The notes under the pieces were generated by a model. That model ran no database searches, was not told the DNA's origin, and worked only from the letters and a program-made list of their open reading frames with translations. Below are positions 54,998 to 63,666 of a stretch of DNA of 64,000 bases, one piece after another. The translations under genes were made by a program, and so were the position numbers. Origin of the DNA: JBHIYN01 sp041984235 (GTDB lineage Bacteria > Pseudomonadota > Gammaproteobacteria > Ga0077536); the NCBI GenBank assembly GCA_041984235.1, contig JBHIYN010000002.1, positions 1 to 64,000 of the forward strand, read 5' to 3'. Every line of letters starts with the position of its first letter. Positions within the stretch are counted from its first letter, which is position 1.

Positions 54998-57397
54998 ATG
55001 ACGAATAGTGATCAATTCGTTCGCGAAGGGCTTTCGGCTCGCATCAATATCTGGGCGGTCGCAGCGGTCGCGCTGATCACTGTCGATGTCAATGCTGATG
55101 TCACCTGGCGCGGCGCCAATTTCGATTTCCCCGTCGAAGACAGCCATTTCCATATCACGAACGGCCTACCGTACGACGGCGAAGGTAATCCTCTCGACAG
55201 CGGCGGGTACCTCATCGTGGAAGGAGCCGGTACCTCGTTCGAGACACTCCATTTCGAGTTCGACTACACGACCCATTTCGTCAACGGCTTCCGCATTCCC
55301 CCTTACATCCATTACGGAGATCTCGTCGTTGCAAACGGCGGGATGTACAACGTCAACGGGGATCTCCTTTTCGGAGGCAACCCCTACATCTGGCCTTCCA
55401 TATCCGTGACTGGCGGAGGTCGCCTAACGACGCAGGGAATTTACGCGTCCTACGATCTCGAAGGTCCGCGGGGCTTCAATCTGACGGTCTCGGGAGGCGG
55501 ACGGCTCGATTTCGACTTTTTCGACCTGTATTTCGTAGAGGACTTCAGCTTCTCAAGCTACCAGTACAACGAATATTTCGGTTCCTCCGAGGATTTCAAC
55601 ATCAACATCCTCTCCGGAGGAAACCTGATCGGATCGCAAGTCAACGTGTCCGGTGATTTCGACGATCTCACGCAAACCGTGATCAACGTTTCCAACGCTG
55701 ACTGGGAGGTGGATTATTCCTACCTCTATGGAACGACCGTCAATCTGACTTCAAACGCCGATGTGATTGGCGTGGACTGGTATACGGATTCCTCCGCGGT
55801 ACACGTAAGCAATTCGGTAATTGAGGCCGGCACCGTCCAGTCCTATTTCGACTGGAGCTACGAAGTTCTGAACAGCGAGATCAATGCGAGCTCGGTTTCG
55901 TTTTACCAGACGAACGTCACGTTCGAGAGCTCGACGATAGCGGCCGATTACCTCTCCATCGAAGCCGTCGACGCCTACGCCCTCGATACGGATTTCGTCG
56001 TCACGGGCCTCTTCATCGGCTCGGATTACCTGTTCGGCGTTCTGGGAACGACGACTTTCGATACTTCGACCGTGGAATCAGAGCGATTCAACCTCTACGG
56101 CGGCGAGTTCATCGCGAACGACAGCAGCCTCGCCGCGACTGACATAGATATAAGCGGCGCGATTGCCCATATCAACAACACACCGATGTTCGCGGATCGG
56201 GTCACCGTATCTGGCGCGGAACTGCATCTCAACGGCTCGAGCATTGCCCCCCGCTCTGCCGGCATCAGCAGCGCTGACGTGGAAGTGTGGGCCGGGGGAA
56301 CGCTTGACCTGATGGCCGCGAACCTTGGCCGGCTCTATGTGGATGAAAGCAGTCAGTTAAGGGTGGGCGCCGGCGTGAGCAGCGTCGGCGACGGCAGTGC
56401 GCCGAATGCGTTCCGCGTCGACGGAGTAACGACCGTGTTCGGTGGAACACTCGATATCTCTTCCTACCTCACCCCCGCCAGGCTCGGCATCGATACGCAG
56501 ATCGAGGATGGGACGATCCAGTCGAACACGGGGTTCTTCCTGCCCAGCACCTCCCTTTTGAGGGGCTACGGTCAGGTCAACGGCCCGCTCGTGGCGGCAC
56601 TGGGTTCGACGATATCGGCGTCCGGCGATCTGGAGATTGGCGACGAGACCGCGTTGGATGGGTTCTTCAGCGAAGGCAACCTGTATGTGAACAACAATAC
56701 GGTTCGCATCCAGGACGCGAATCGCGCGGTGCTCGGATCGCTCACCGAGATCGGCAACAGCGAGGGCAGCGGTACGCTGATTGCCGAGAACGGGATCTTG
56801 ATCGATTTCGGCAGGAACCTGGCCGGTTACGGCGCGGTCGTAGGAGACATCCTGAACAACGGCTTCATTCAAGGCTCCGGGCCCGGTCCGGGCGATGTGC
56901 TGGACCTGCAGGGACTCGTGACCGGCGTGGGTGATTATGCCGGGACGGTTTTGTTCAGCGGAGGGTTCAGCCCCGGCCTGAGCCCGACCATCATCGATGG
57001 CGAGAATTTCATCTTCGATTCGCTTCTGGTGATGGAAATCGGCGGACTCATCCCAGGTGACGAGCATGATCAAATCCGGGCAACCGGGTCGATTCAATTC
57101 GGAGGTGTTCTGGAGATCGTTTTCCTCGACGATTTCGTCCCGTCTGTCGGCGACACCTTCATGTTGTTCATGGCCGAGGAAATAGTCGGAACATTCGACG
57201 ACGTTATTCTGCCGTCGCTTCCGCCAGGGATTTCGTGGGGCGAGTTCTTCACGGACCCGTCCGGGGGGCTCTCCCTTGGGGTAACGTCGGCCGTTCCGTT
57301 GCCGCCCGCGCTGTGGCTGCTGGCTGCTGGCCTAATCGGTCTTCGGAAGCTGGCGAAGCCACTATCGGGACAGTGCGTCAGGCTGGTCGCGGCCTGA
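54998..57397 (+). CDS. Large secreted beta-helix-like protein with PEP-CTERM (VPLPPA) tail
   Basis: 799 residues. Signal peptide (about 1-32, WAVAAVALITVDVNA), then about 700 residues of short beta repeats rich in G, N, S, T and aromatic residues (SVTGGGRLTTQGIYAS; VSGGGRLDFDFF; ILSGGNLIGSQVNVSG), as in beta-helix adhesins or pectin-lyase-like folds. The end is VPLPPALWLLAAGLIGLRKLAKP, a PEP-CTERM-type sorting tail. ATG at 54998 with AAGGGAGG upstream; an ATG 18 codons earlier is less likely. The gene is less GC-rich and has different codon use from its neighbours. No catalytic motif is seen. Confidence 0.85.
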   Translation: MTNSDQFVREGLSARINIWAVAAVALITVDVNADVTWRGANFDFPVEDSHFHITNGLPYDGEGNPLDSGGYLIVEGAGTSFETLHFEFDYTTHFVNGFRIPPYIHYGDLVVANGGMYNVNGDLLFGGNPYIWPSISVTGGGRLTTQGIYASYDLEGPRGFNLTVSGGGRLDFDFFDLYFVEDFSFSSYQYNEYFGSSEDFNINILSGGNLIGSQVNVSGDFDDLTQTVINVSNADWEVDYSYLYGTTVNLTSNADVIGVDWYTDSSAVHVSNSVIEAGTVQSYFDWSYEVLNSEINASSVSFYQTNVTFESSTIAADYLSIEAVDAYALDTDFVVTGLFIGSDYLFGVLGTTTFDTSTVESERFNLYGGEFIANDSSLAATDIDISGAIAHINNTPMFADRVTVSGAELHLNGSSIAPRSAGISSADVEVWAGGTLDLMAANLGRLYVDESSQLRVGAGVSSVGDGSAPNAFRVDGVTTVFGGTLDISSYLTPARLGIDTQIEDGTIQSNTGFFLPSTSLLRGYGQVNGPLVAALGSTISASGDLEIGDETALDGFFSEGNLYVNNNTVRIQDANRAVLGSLTEIGNSEGSGTLIAENGILIDFGRNLAGYGAVVGDILNNGFIQGSGPGPGDVLDLQGLVTGVGDYAGTVLFSGGFSPGLSPTIIDGENFIFDSLLVMEIGGLIPGDEHDQIRATGSIQFGGVLEIVFLDDFVPSVGDTFMLFMAEEIVGTFDDVILPSLPPGISWGEFFTDPSGGLSLGVTSAVPLPPALWLLAAGLIGLRKLAKPLSGQCVRLVAA

Positions 57398-57638
57398 ACA
57401 CAATGGTGCGAAATTTACGACCCCGTACACCAGCGGCGCGACGCAGCTTGGATGCTCCTGACTATAGATCCGCTCGTCCAACCTAGCCATTTCCCGCGGA
57501 CGGAACGCATCAGGCGCAGGCAATTTGGCGGCACGACAGGTTGCGGGGCGAGCCGTAAAGACTGCTTTGCTAACAGCGAACGCTGGTAAAGCGCGATTTA
57601 CCGACTGGGCGGCCCTGCTTCCCGATACGCCCGCCAGA

Positions 57639-58589
57639 TCAGAACGAAATATCGGCCGACTGCGAAACCCGCAACAGGGCGTTCTCAACGTGCATGTCCG
57701 TCCGCGGACCGTCGTCCTGCACGTCTGCCGCCCACCGCAGGCCCCGGACGGCGCCAGCCTCGGTGCTGATACTTCGCTCTGCCTGTGACCTTACAGCACT
57801 CTCGAACGTACCCGCAAAGTCGCTGCCGAACCGCCGTTCCGCCAGCTTTTCTAGCAGCACGATCTCCGCGTTCGCGGGCGTCACGGGCGAGGCGGCGTTA
57901 GTCCAGACATACTCGTTGACCGCGGCCCAGCGAATCCGATAGGAGAACGCCCGGTAGATGGACGAGATGCCCCGTGCGGCCTCGGCGTGATCCCCCTGCG
58001 CAATCGCGAGCAGCACCATCCAGAAGTCCCGCACCGGGATGCCGAGCTTGCCTATCGGTTCGTTGACGTTCTCGAGCCCGCTGCCTTCGAACGACGCGGC
58101 GATACTCGCGGGTTCTGCGCCCCTCCTGATGGCGTCGGCGACCATGGCGGTGATCACGTAGAGCCATTGCTGCGGATACGGGAGCTGGAAACGCGTCCCC
58201 GGTGAGGAACCATCGGCCGGCGCGCCGCTCGGCGGCTGGGCGAGAGCCTGCACGTAAGGCTCCATTGCCCTTTGCCAGTCAACCTCGCCCGTCCCCAGGA
58301 TGGCCATGGCCAGTCCATACGGCTCGTCGTTCTCCAGGTACAGTCGCGCGGCGGCGTCGAAGTAACCGCGCGCCTGTTGCGCCGCCAGCAACAGGCTCCA
58401 TTCCGCGGCATCACGATAGGCGCCGGCGGCATCACCACGAAGCATCCAGAGACGATCCTGATCGCGTTTGCTCGCGGCCTCGCCCAGCTCGCGGATCTCC
58501 CGGAGACAGGTCTTTGCGTAGGATTCGGAAAAACGAATCATGCCGGATACCCGGTCCTCGTCGATGTTGACGTCCTGGCAAATGCTCAT
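57639..58589 (-). CDS. Uncharacterised protein, possible partner of the 58595 gene
   Basis: 316 residues, mostly alpha-helical. Tetratricopeptide-like stretches are seen (SLLLAAQQARGYFDAAARLYLENDEPYGLAMAILG). No signal peptide or transmembrane helix, so probably cytoplasmic. It is the second gene of a leftward pair, six bases after the first, and the pair is likely translated together. No known domain could be named. Confidence 0.7.
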   Translation of the reverse strand: MSICQDVNIDEDRVSGMIRFSESYAKTCLREIRELGEAASKRDQDRLWMLRGDAAGAYRDAAEWSLLLAAQQARGYFDAAARLYLENDEPYGLAMAILGTGEVDWQRAMEPYVQALAQPPSGAPADGSSPGTRFQLPYPQQWLYVITAMVADAIRRGAEPASIAASFEGSGLENVNEPIGKLGIPVRDFWMVLLAIAQGDHAEAARGISSIYRAFSYRIRWAAVNEYVWTNAASPVTPANAEIVLLEKLAERRFGSDFAGTFESAVRSQAERSISTEAGAVRGLRWAADVQDDGPRTDMHVENALLRVSQSADISF

Positions 58590-58594
58590 GGCGG

Positions 58595-59224
58595 CTACAG
58601 GTAATCCCTGATGTTGGACAGGATATTCGGATGCGTGAAACGGGGGTTGGTCTCCGTCTGCGTTACGGTCCACCCGTCCGGGCCGTCCGTCCATTCCTCC
58701 CACTTCTCGATTTGATTGTCGGGGATGATCAGCTTTGCCGTGACCTCGCCTTCCTCGTGAAACGGTGAATAGCCGCGGTACACGTTGAGGTTGCGCACCT
58801 CTTCGCTGATCCCCTCGACCTCGACCGCGGCGCGCGTCCCTACGATCACCCAGCAAGTGAACAGGTAAGCCGTGGTATTGGCCCCGAAAGCGCTGCCGAA
58901 CTGCAGCGCCACGTGCCGCGCGAGGTGGGTCCGGTTCGTCTTCGCGGCCTTGTCGCGCTCCACCACGCCGGCGGACAGGGAGATGAACGGCGTTCCGTCC
59001 GAGAACGGTTGACCCGTTGCCGGATCGGGCTTGCCGAAATGATGGATGTGCCGATCGAGGTTGCCGACCGTGAGCTTGTCGCGCACGTCCTTCGGCGCAG
59101 GTTTCCCGGTGTTGCGCCACCAGTTGCACAGCAGCCCTTCTTGCGCGGCCAGGATCGCGCTCGCATCGCCCGGGCCGGACAAGCTCAAACCCTTGATGCA
59201 CCACTGGACCACCATGTCGTTCAC
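58595..59224 (-). CDS. Uncharacterised protein, possible ADP-ribosyltransferase-like fold
   Basis: 209 residues, no signal peptide. A His-rich turn (HIHHF, 59-63), TPFISLS at 78-84, YRG at 149-151 and HEEGEV at 156-161. These occur in the order His/Arg, S-x-S, E-x-E that is seen in ADP-ribosyltransferase toxins of the HYE/RSE types. This is only a motif reading; the spacing is plausible but no strong family match was made. It is the first gene of the pair with 57639-58589 and could form a toxin/immunity or defence pair. Start MNDMVVQW at 59224; an ATG three codons later is possible. Confidence 0.7.
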   Translation of the reverse strand: MNDMVVQWCIKGLSLSGPGDASAILAAQEGLLCNWWRNTGKPAPKDVRDKLTVGNLDRHIHHFGKPDPATGQPFSDGTPFISLSAGVVERDKAAKTNRTHLARHVALQFGSAFGANTTAYLFTCWVIVGTRAAVEVEGISEEVRNLNVYRGYSPFHEEGEVTAKLIIPDNQIEKWEEWTDGPDGWTVTQTETNPRFTHPNILSNIRDYL

Positions 59225-59443
59225 GACTCCTGTCTGGCTCCGCGCGGGAGGCGGCGTGCCCGTTCCATTCTAGTCAACGAGGGGCGGTCGTCACGCCTCC
59301 CTGGCGCGCACCACCCCAAATGCAGGCGATCCCGGGCCGGGCTGACGGCCGGATTTCATTCTCCCGGGCGCAACTGGCACTATCGGGATCAGAACGAAAT
59401 CAAGGACAAACGCGTATTCGACGCGTCGGACAGGAGGTTCGAT

Positions 59444-60790
59444 ATGCGCAAGTCATATGGCAAGACCGCAGGGCTGGCCGTTCTTCTCAGCTTCGCCGCG
59501 CTGCTGGCATCCTGCACCACCCCCAACGCCAGCTATTACCCGGGCCCCGGCGAGGCCCTCTCCTTCGACCCCGATGAAGCGTTCGATCTCGCGATCCTCG
59601 AATACTCCGAACACGGAAACCTGTTCCGGCGGGACGCCTTCGACGAGACGCTGACCCAACTGGAGAACCTGCACCAGGATGGCCGGCCCACGGCCATCGT
59701 CGTGTTCGTGCACGGCTGGCACCACAACGCGGCGCCTGACGACACCAACCTGCAGTCCTTCAAGGCGATGCTGGGGCAGTTCGCCGACCGGGATATCGGC
59801 CCGTTTCCGGAGCAGCGTGTCGTCGGAATCTACCTCGGCTGGCGTGGCTCGTCGGTGCCGATCCCGCTACTCAAGTACCTGACCTTCTGGGACCGCAAGG
59901 CCGTCGCCGAGGAAGTGGGCCGTGGCGGCGTTACCGAAGTGCTGCTCACCCTGGAGCGCATCAGCCGCTGCGGCAACCGGGACGGGGCGTGCGATACGCG
60001 CGCCAACGAGACCAACCGGATCGTGACGATCGGGCACAGCTTCGGTGGCGCGATCGTGCTGTCGGCGCTGCACGACGTGTTCGTCGACCGCATGGTGAAC
60101 CTCACGCGCTACGCCGTTTCGCGCTGCGAGAACGAGCCGCCGGACCGGGACGGGACGTGGAACCAGAAACGTGGCGCCCCGTGCGTGAACATCAAGCCGT
60201 TCGGGCACGGCGTCGTCCTGCTCAACCCCGCCATCGAAGCCAATCAACTGTTCCCGCTCAAGGAAATGATCAGCCGTTACCAGTACACCGACGAGCAGGA
60301 CACCCTCATGCACATCATCAGTACCGAGGCCGATCTGGCCACGAAGTACGCTTTTCCGGCCGGGCAATGGCTCAACAACCTGACCTGGCGCGAGACCGAT
60401 CTCGACCGTAGGTTCGAGTACCCCCGCGAGCAGCCGGTCGACCTCCGGCTTGGCGAAGCCGAGCTGACGCAGACGACGGTGGGAAACACCGCACGGTTTC
60501 GAACCCAGCGCTACGAAGCCGCCTCAAAGAATCTTTCGAGATGCTGGGACAAGCACTCCCGGGCGGCGTGCCTGGAAGATGCGGATGCCAAACCGATTCC
60601 GGTGAATCCGAACGAACCCATCCAGGTGATCCATACGGACAAGGCGTTCATGAGCGGCCACAATGACATCTTCAACTGCGTCGCGCGCAGCTACCTGATG
60701 GCGGTGGTCGCCGAATCGGTTTCAATTCGCGACAAGGACGTTTTCGAGTTCGGTCCTCACTACCGACGCTTCCTCCAGAGCTGCCGCTAG
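59444..60790 (+). CDS. Lipoprotein alpha/beta hydrolase (putative esterase/lipase)
   Basis: 448 residues. Lipoprotein signal MRKSYGKTAGLAVLLSFAALLASC (lipobox LLASC). Hydrolase fold with the nucleophile Ser in GHSFGGAIV (about residue 201), the oxyanion HGWHHNA (about 90), and a C-terminal SGHNDIFNCVA His. The length beyond the core suggests extra cap regions. ATG at 59444 with AGGAGG seven bases upstream. It stands divergent from the two-gene unit at 57639-59224. Substrate unknown; surface lipid or ester breakdown is a guess. Confidence 0.82.
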   Translation: MRKSYGKTAGLAVLLSFAALLASCTTPNASYYPGPGEALSFDPDEAFDLAILEYSEHGNLFRRDAFDETLTQLENLHQDGRPTAIVVFVHGWHHNAAPDDTNLQSFKAMLGQFADRDIGPFPEQRVVGIYLGWRGSSVPIPLLKYLTFWDRKAVAEEVGRGGVTEVLLTLERISRCGNRDGACDTRANETNRIVTIGHSFGGAIVLSALHDVFVDRMVNLTRYAVSRCENEPPDRDGTWNQKRGAPCVNIKPFGHGVVLLNPAIEANQLFPLKEMISRYQYTDEQDTLMHIISTEADLATKYAFPAGQWLNNLTWRETDLDRRFEYPREQPVDLRLGEAELTQTTVGNTARFRTQRYEAASKNLSRCWDKHSRAACLEDADAKPIPVNPNEPIQVIHTDKAFMSGHNDIFNCVARSYLMAVVAESVSIRDKDVFEFGPHYRRFLQSCR

Positions 60791-60832
60791 TAGTGAGAGG
60801 AGAGTGACAGGGCGAGAGAGTGAAAGGGGAGA

Positions 60833-60902
60833 GTGAAAGGGGACAGATCTATTTAGCTCGGAGGAATTCCCGGTAAGCGCCTAATAGATCTGACCCTTTC
60901 AC
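60833..60902. repeat. GATC-containing palindromic element, copy A
   Basis: About 70 bp with ends GTGAAAGGGG and CCCTTTCAC, and inner AGATCT on each side of a non-palindromic middle (GGAGGAATTCCCGG). Just downstream of the lipoprotein hydrolase gene. Related to copies B, C and D in the window. Confidence 0.85.
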
Positions 60903-60945
60903 CGAAGCCCCCCGGCAAGCACCAATCAGATCTGTACCCTTTCAC
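60903..60945. repeat. GATC-containing palindromic element, partial copy B
   Basis: Half of the element of copy A: CCGGCAAGCACCAATCAGAT then CTGTACCCTTTCAC. It begins directly after copy A, as if two units were joined with loss of one arm. Confidence 0.75.
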
Positions 60946-61027
60946 AGTTTCACCCCGGCAGGGTTGCGCCGCGCCGGGCGGCCGCAGGATGATGCCTGCT
61001 CCAGCGCATCCTCGGAGGTCTTCAAGG

Positions 61028-61714
61028 ATGAACTCGGACCCGCTCTCTGGCAGAACAATTTCTGCGTTATCGCGCAGCCGCGACCAGGTCGCGGGACTGC
61101 TTCCGGCAGCGATGCTGGTGATCGCCTGCTTCGCCAGCGCCAACGTCCTCGCGCTCAGTTTCGGCGAAGCGCCCGGTAACAACGGCCTGGACGTGTTTCC
61201 CAACCAGCCGGGCGATCCGTTCAATTTCATCGGGGAGAACAACGGAACCCTCACGCTGGACCCGGGTGTCAACGAATTTCTCGGGTTCTTTTCCTGTTTC
61301 GGTTTTGGCTGTACGGACGACTTCGACGCGTTCCGGATCGTCGTCCCGACAGGCCTCGAGGTCGTGCGCACGACGCTGCATGTCAGCAACGGGGACGGCA
61401 CCGCGGAGCAGCTCGATGTCTATCCGCTCGGGGTGTTCACCACGCCACCGCGCTTCGACGAAGACTGGCGTTCGACCTTTCGCCCGATCGAGCTTCGCCT
61501 GGTGACCAGTATCGGCACGGGCCCGGCTACGTCGACGTCCGTGCTCGGCGCCGGCACTTATGATGTCGTGCCGTTCAACTTCGCCTGGATAGGCGGCGGC
61601 GGCTGGCGGGCCGAATTCGAGACCGCGGCCGTGTCCCAGGTGCCCCTGCCGCCAGCCTTCCTGCTGTTCGGGCTCAGCCTCGCTGCCTGTGCCTGCTGCC
61701 GACGTACGAGATGA
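61028..61714 (+). CDS. Secreted protein with PEP-CTERM-type (VPLPPA) tail
   Basis: 228 residues. Signal-like helix around 22-43 (GLLPAAMLVIACFASANVLA), a beta-sandwich-like body (VVPTGLEVVRTTLHVSNGDGTAEQLDVYPLG; GAGTYDVVPFNFAWIGGGGWRAEFETA) and the sorting end VPLPPAFLLFGLSLAACACCRRTR. ATG at 61028 with GGAGG at 61014-61018. Function unknown. The gene is flanked on both sides by copies of the GATC palindromic element, and its stop codon touches the right copy. Confidence 0.78.
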   Translation: MNSDPLSGRTISALSRSRDQVAGLLPAAMLVIACFASANVLALSFGEAPGNNGLDVFPNQPGDPFNFIGENNGTLTLDPGVNEFLGFFSCFGFGCTDDFDAFRIVVPTGLEVVRTTLHVSNGDGTAEQLDVYPLGVFTTPPRFDEDWRSTFRPIELRLVTSIGTGPATSTSVLGAGTYDVVPFNFAWIGGGGWRAEFETAAVSQVPLPPAFLLFGLSLAACACCRRTR

Positions 61715-61780
61715 GGGGACCGATCGATTCATCTAGAACTGAGTTCCCGCCAGGCGCCAACCGGATCCGCCCCCTTTCAC
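61711..61780. repeat. GATC-containing palindromic element, copy C
   Basis: Diverged copy: GAGGGGACCGATC, GAGTTCCCG, GGCGCCAACCGGATC, CCCTTTCAC appear in the order of copy A. It starts at the stop codon of the PEP-CTERM-like gene. Confidence 0.78.
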
Positions 61781-61882
61781 CCGTGCGGCGTACCACCACG
61801 GCGGTGTCGCCGGCGATCACGCCGTCGCTGAGAGGAGCCCCGCACACCCACTCCAGTGGTGCGCGGGGCAGGCGCAGCCAGC

Positions 61883-62329
61883 CTACTTCTTCGGCGCGGC
61901 GAGCGGGTTGGCGAACTCGGTGGTGAAGCCGAGCTTGCGCATGCCCACCAGGCAGCACTCGCAGTCCTCGTCGATCGAGCCGCCGCTCGCACCGATGCCG
62001 CCGATGACGTCGCCGGCCTCGTCGAAGATCGGGAAGCCGCCGCCGACGATGCAGATCCGTTCGTCGGTGTGCTGCAGGCCGTAGCCGAATTCGCCCGGCA
62101 GCATGACGGCGCGGACCATGTCGGTGGGGCGCTGGAACGCGACCGCGGTCCACGCTTTCTTCTCGGCGATCGGAACGTTCGCGATGCGCCCCTTCTCGGG
62201 GCGCAGCACGCCACGCAGGTGGCCACCGAAATCGACCACGGCCATGGAGCTCGGCCGCCCCACCGACTGGGCATAGGCGACCCCTTCCTTCAACAGTGTT
62301 TCGACTTCGCTCAGTGTCAGTTCACGCAT
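61883..62329 (-). CDS. GlcG/HbpS family protein
   Basis: 148-residue protein of the GlcG/HbpS heme-binding-like family, recognised from MAVVDFGGHLRGVLRPEKGR and ICIVGGGFPIFDEAGDVIGGIGASGGS. Such proteins bind small molecules or heme and are often linked to glycolate or other catabolic genes. ATG at 62329 with GGAGGAGAAC before it. A LysR regulator is encoded divergently and may control it. Ligand unknown. Confidence 0.85.
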   Translation of the reverse strand: MRELTLSEVETLLKEGVAYAQSVGRPSSMAVVDFGGHLRGVLRPEKGRIANVPIAEKKAWTAVAFQRPTDMVRAVMLPGEFGYGLQHTDERICIVGGGFPIFDEAGDVIGGIGASGGSIDEDCECCLVGMRKLGFTTEFANPLAAPKK

Positions 62330-62579
62330 GATGTTCTCCTCCCCGTGAATGCGGGCTGTGGGTAGCTGTCGTCGTGACGGCGGCGCGGCCTGCATGGCGA
62401 CCGAGCGCTGGCGGACGATCCGCTGAGGGGTCGCCCTGGCCGGTGCCGGGCACAGCACGGCCGCGGTGCCCGTCCGATCGGGAGAGCATCATGGTCAGGA
62501 AAACGACAAAAAGATAACCATCAGTTCTATTCAATATGATTGGTATTATTTGTCGTCCAGGTCACCGGACAGCCGCGAC

Positions 62580-63485
62580 GTGACGAACCAGCAACTGAAG
62601 GCGTTCCTCGCCGTTGCCGAGCATGGCAGCTTCCGCAAAGCCGCCGAGGCCATTTCCCGAACACAGGCCGCGGTCAGCGCCGCGGTCAAGGCGCTGGAGA
62701 ACGAGTACGGGGTGCTGCTGTTCAGCCGTGAAGCCTACCGGCCGCGGCTGACCGAGGCCGGGGAGGCGTTCTACCGCCAGGCGCGCCTGACGGTGGAGCA
62801 CCTCGACCGGCTGGACCGCGCCGGCCGCCAGCTCGCGCAGGGCATCGAGTCCAAGTACTTCATCGCCATCAACGCGGTGTTCCCCCTGCCCGGCCTGCTG
62901 GAGTCGATCCGCACCGTCATTGGCAGGTTTCCGCACACGCGGTTCAAGGTCTTCACCGAGGTGCTGCACGGCGTCGTCGAACGCATCGATCTCGGCGAGG
63001 CCGATCTCGCCTTCGGTCCCGACCCGGGCCTGACCACGCGGCACGAGAAGGTCCCGATCTCCAGCGTCGAGCTGGTCAACGTCGCGGCGCCCGGCTACTT
63101 CGCCGCTGCCGCGGGCACGACGATCAGCCTGGAGGAGGTTCGCGGCTATTCGCAGATCGTGGTGCGCGACAGCTCGCGCGGATCGCAGCGCAGCAGCCAG
63201 CACGTGGTGCCCGACGGGGACACGTGGAGCGTCAACGACCTCGCCACCAAGAAGGCCCTCACCCTGGCCGGCTTCGGCTGGGGACGCATGCCGGAGCACC
63301 TGATTGCCGGGGAGCTCGCGAGCGGCGAGCTGGTTCCGGTGCACGTTGAAGGCATCCCGGTGCGCGCAACCCAGACCCTGTACATGTTTCGCGACAGGAA
63401 CTGCCGCAAGGGACCGGTAGCGGTCGAGCTGTGGACCAAGCTGAACGACGTCTACGCCGACCAGGGATCCGCCGCGACTGCATAA
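62580..63485 (+). CDS. LysR-family transcriptional regulator
   Basis: 301-residue regulator. Winged HTH at 1-60 (TNQQLKAFLAVAEHGSFRKAAEAISRTQAAVSAAVKALENEYGVLLFSREAYRPRLTEAG), then a substrate-binding domain (about 90-290). GTG at 62580 is chosen, as it gives the standard N-terminus; the frame stays open 38 codons further upstream without homology. It is divergent from the GlcG/HbpS-like gene, a common LysR arrangement. Confidence 0.9.
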   Translation: MTNQQLKAFLAVAEHGSFRKAAEAISRTQAAVSAAVKALENEYGVLLFSREAYRPRLTEAGEAFYRQARLTVEHLDRLDRAGRQLAQGIESKYFIAINAVFPLPGLLESIRTVIGRFPHTRFKVFTEVLHGVVERIDLGEADLAFGPDPGLTTRHEKVPISSVELVNVAAPGYFAAAAGTTISLEEVRGYSQIVVRDSSRGSQRSSQHVVPDGDTWSVNDLATKKALTLAGFGWGRMPEHLIAGELASGELVPVHVEGIPVRATQTLYMFRDRNCRKGPVAVELWTKLNDVYADQGSAATA

Positions 63486-63666
63486 CAAGTCTGAGCAGTC
63501 ACGACGTCAGCGCCGCTGGTACCGGGCAGCCGCACGCTGTCGAAGTTGTCCAGGATCGCGTCGGCTATCGCGAGCACGCGATGGCCGACGAGATCGGGCA
63601 CCAAGGAGGCAAGAAATGCAGGGACAGGTTGAACCCGGAATACGCGGACTGCTCCCGAAGACTCTG

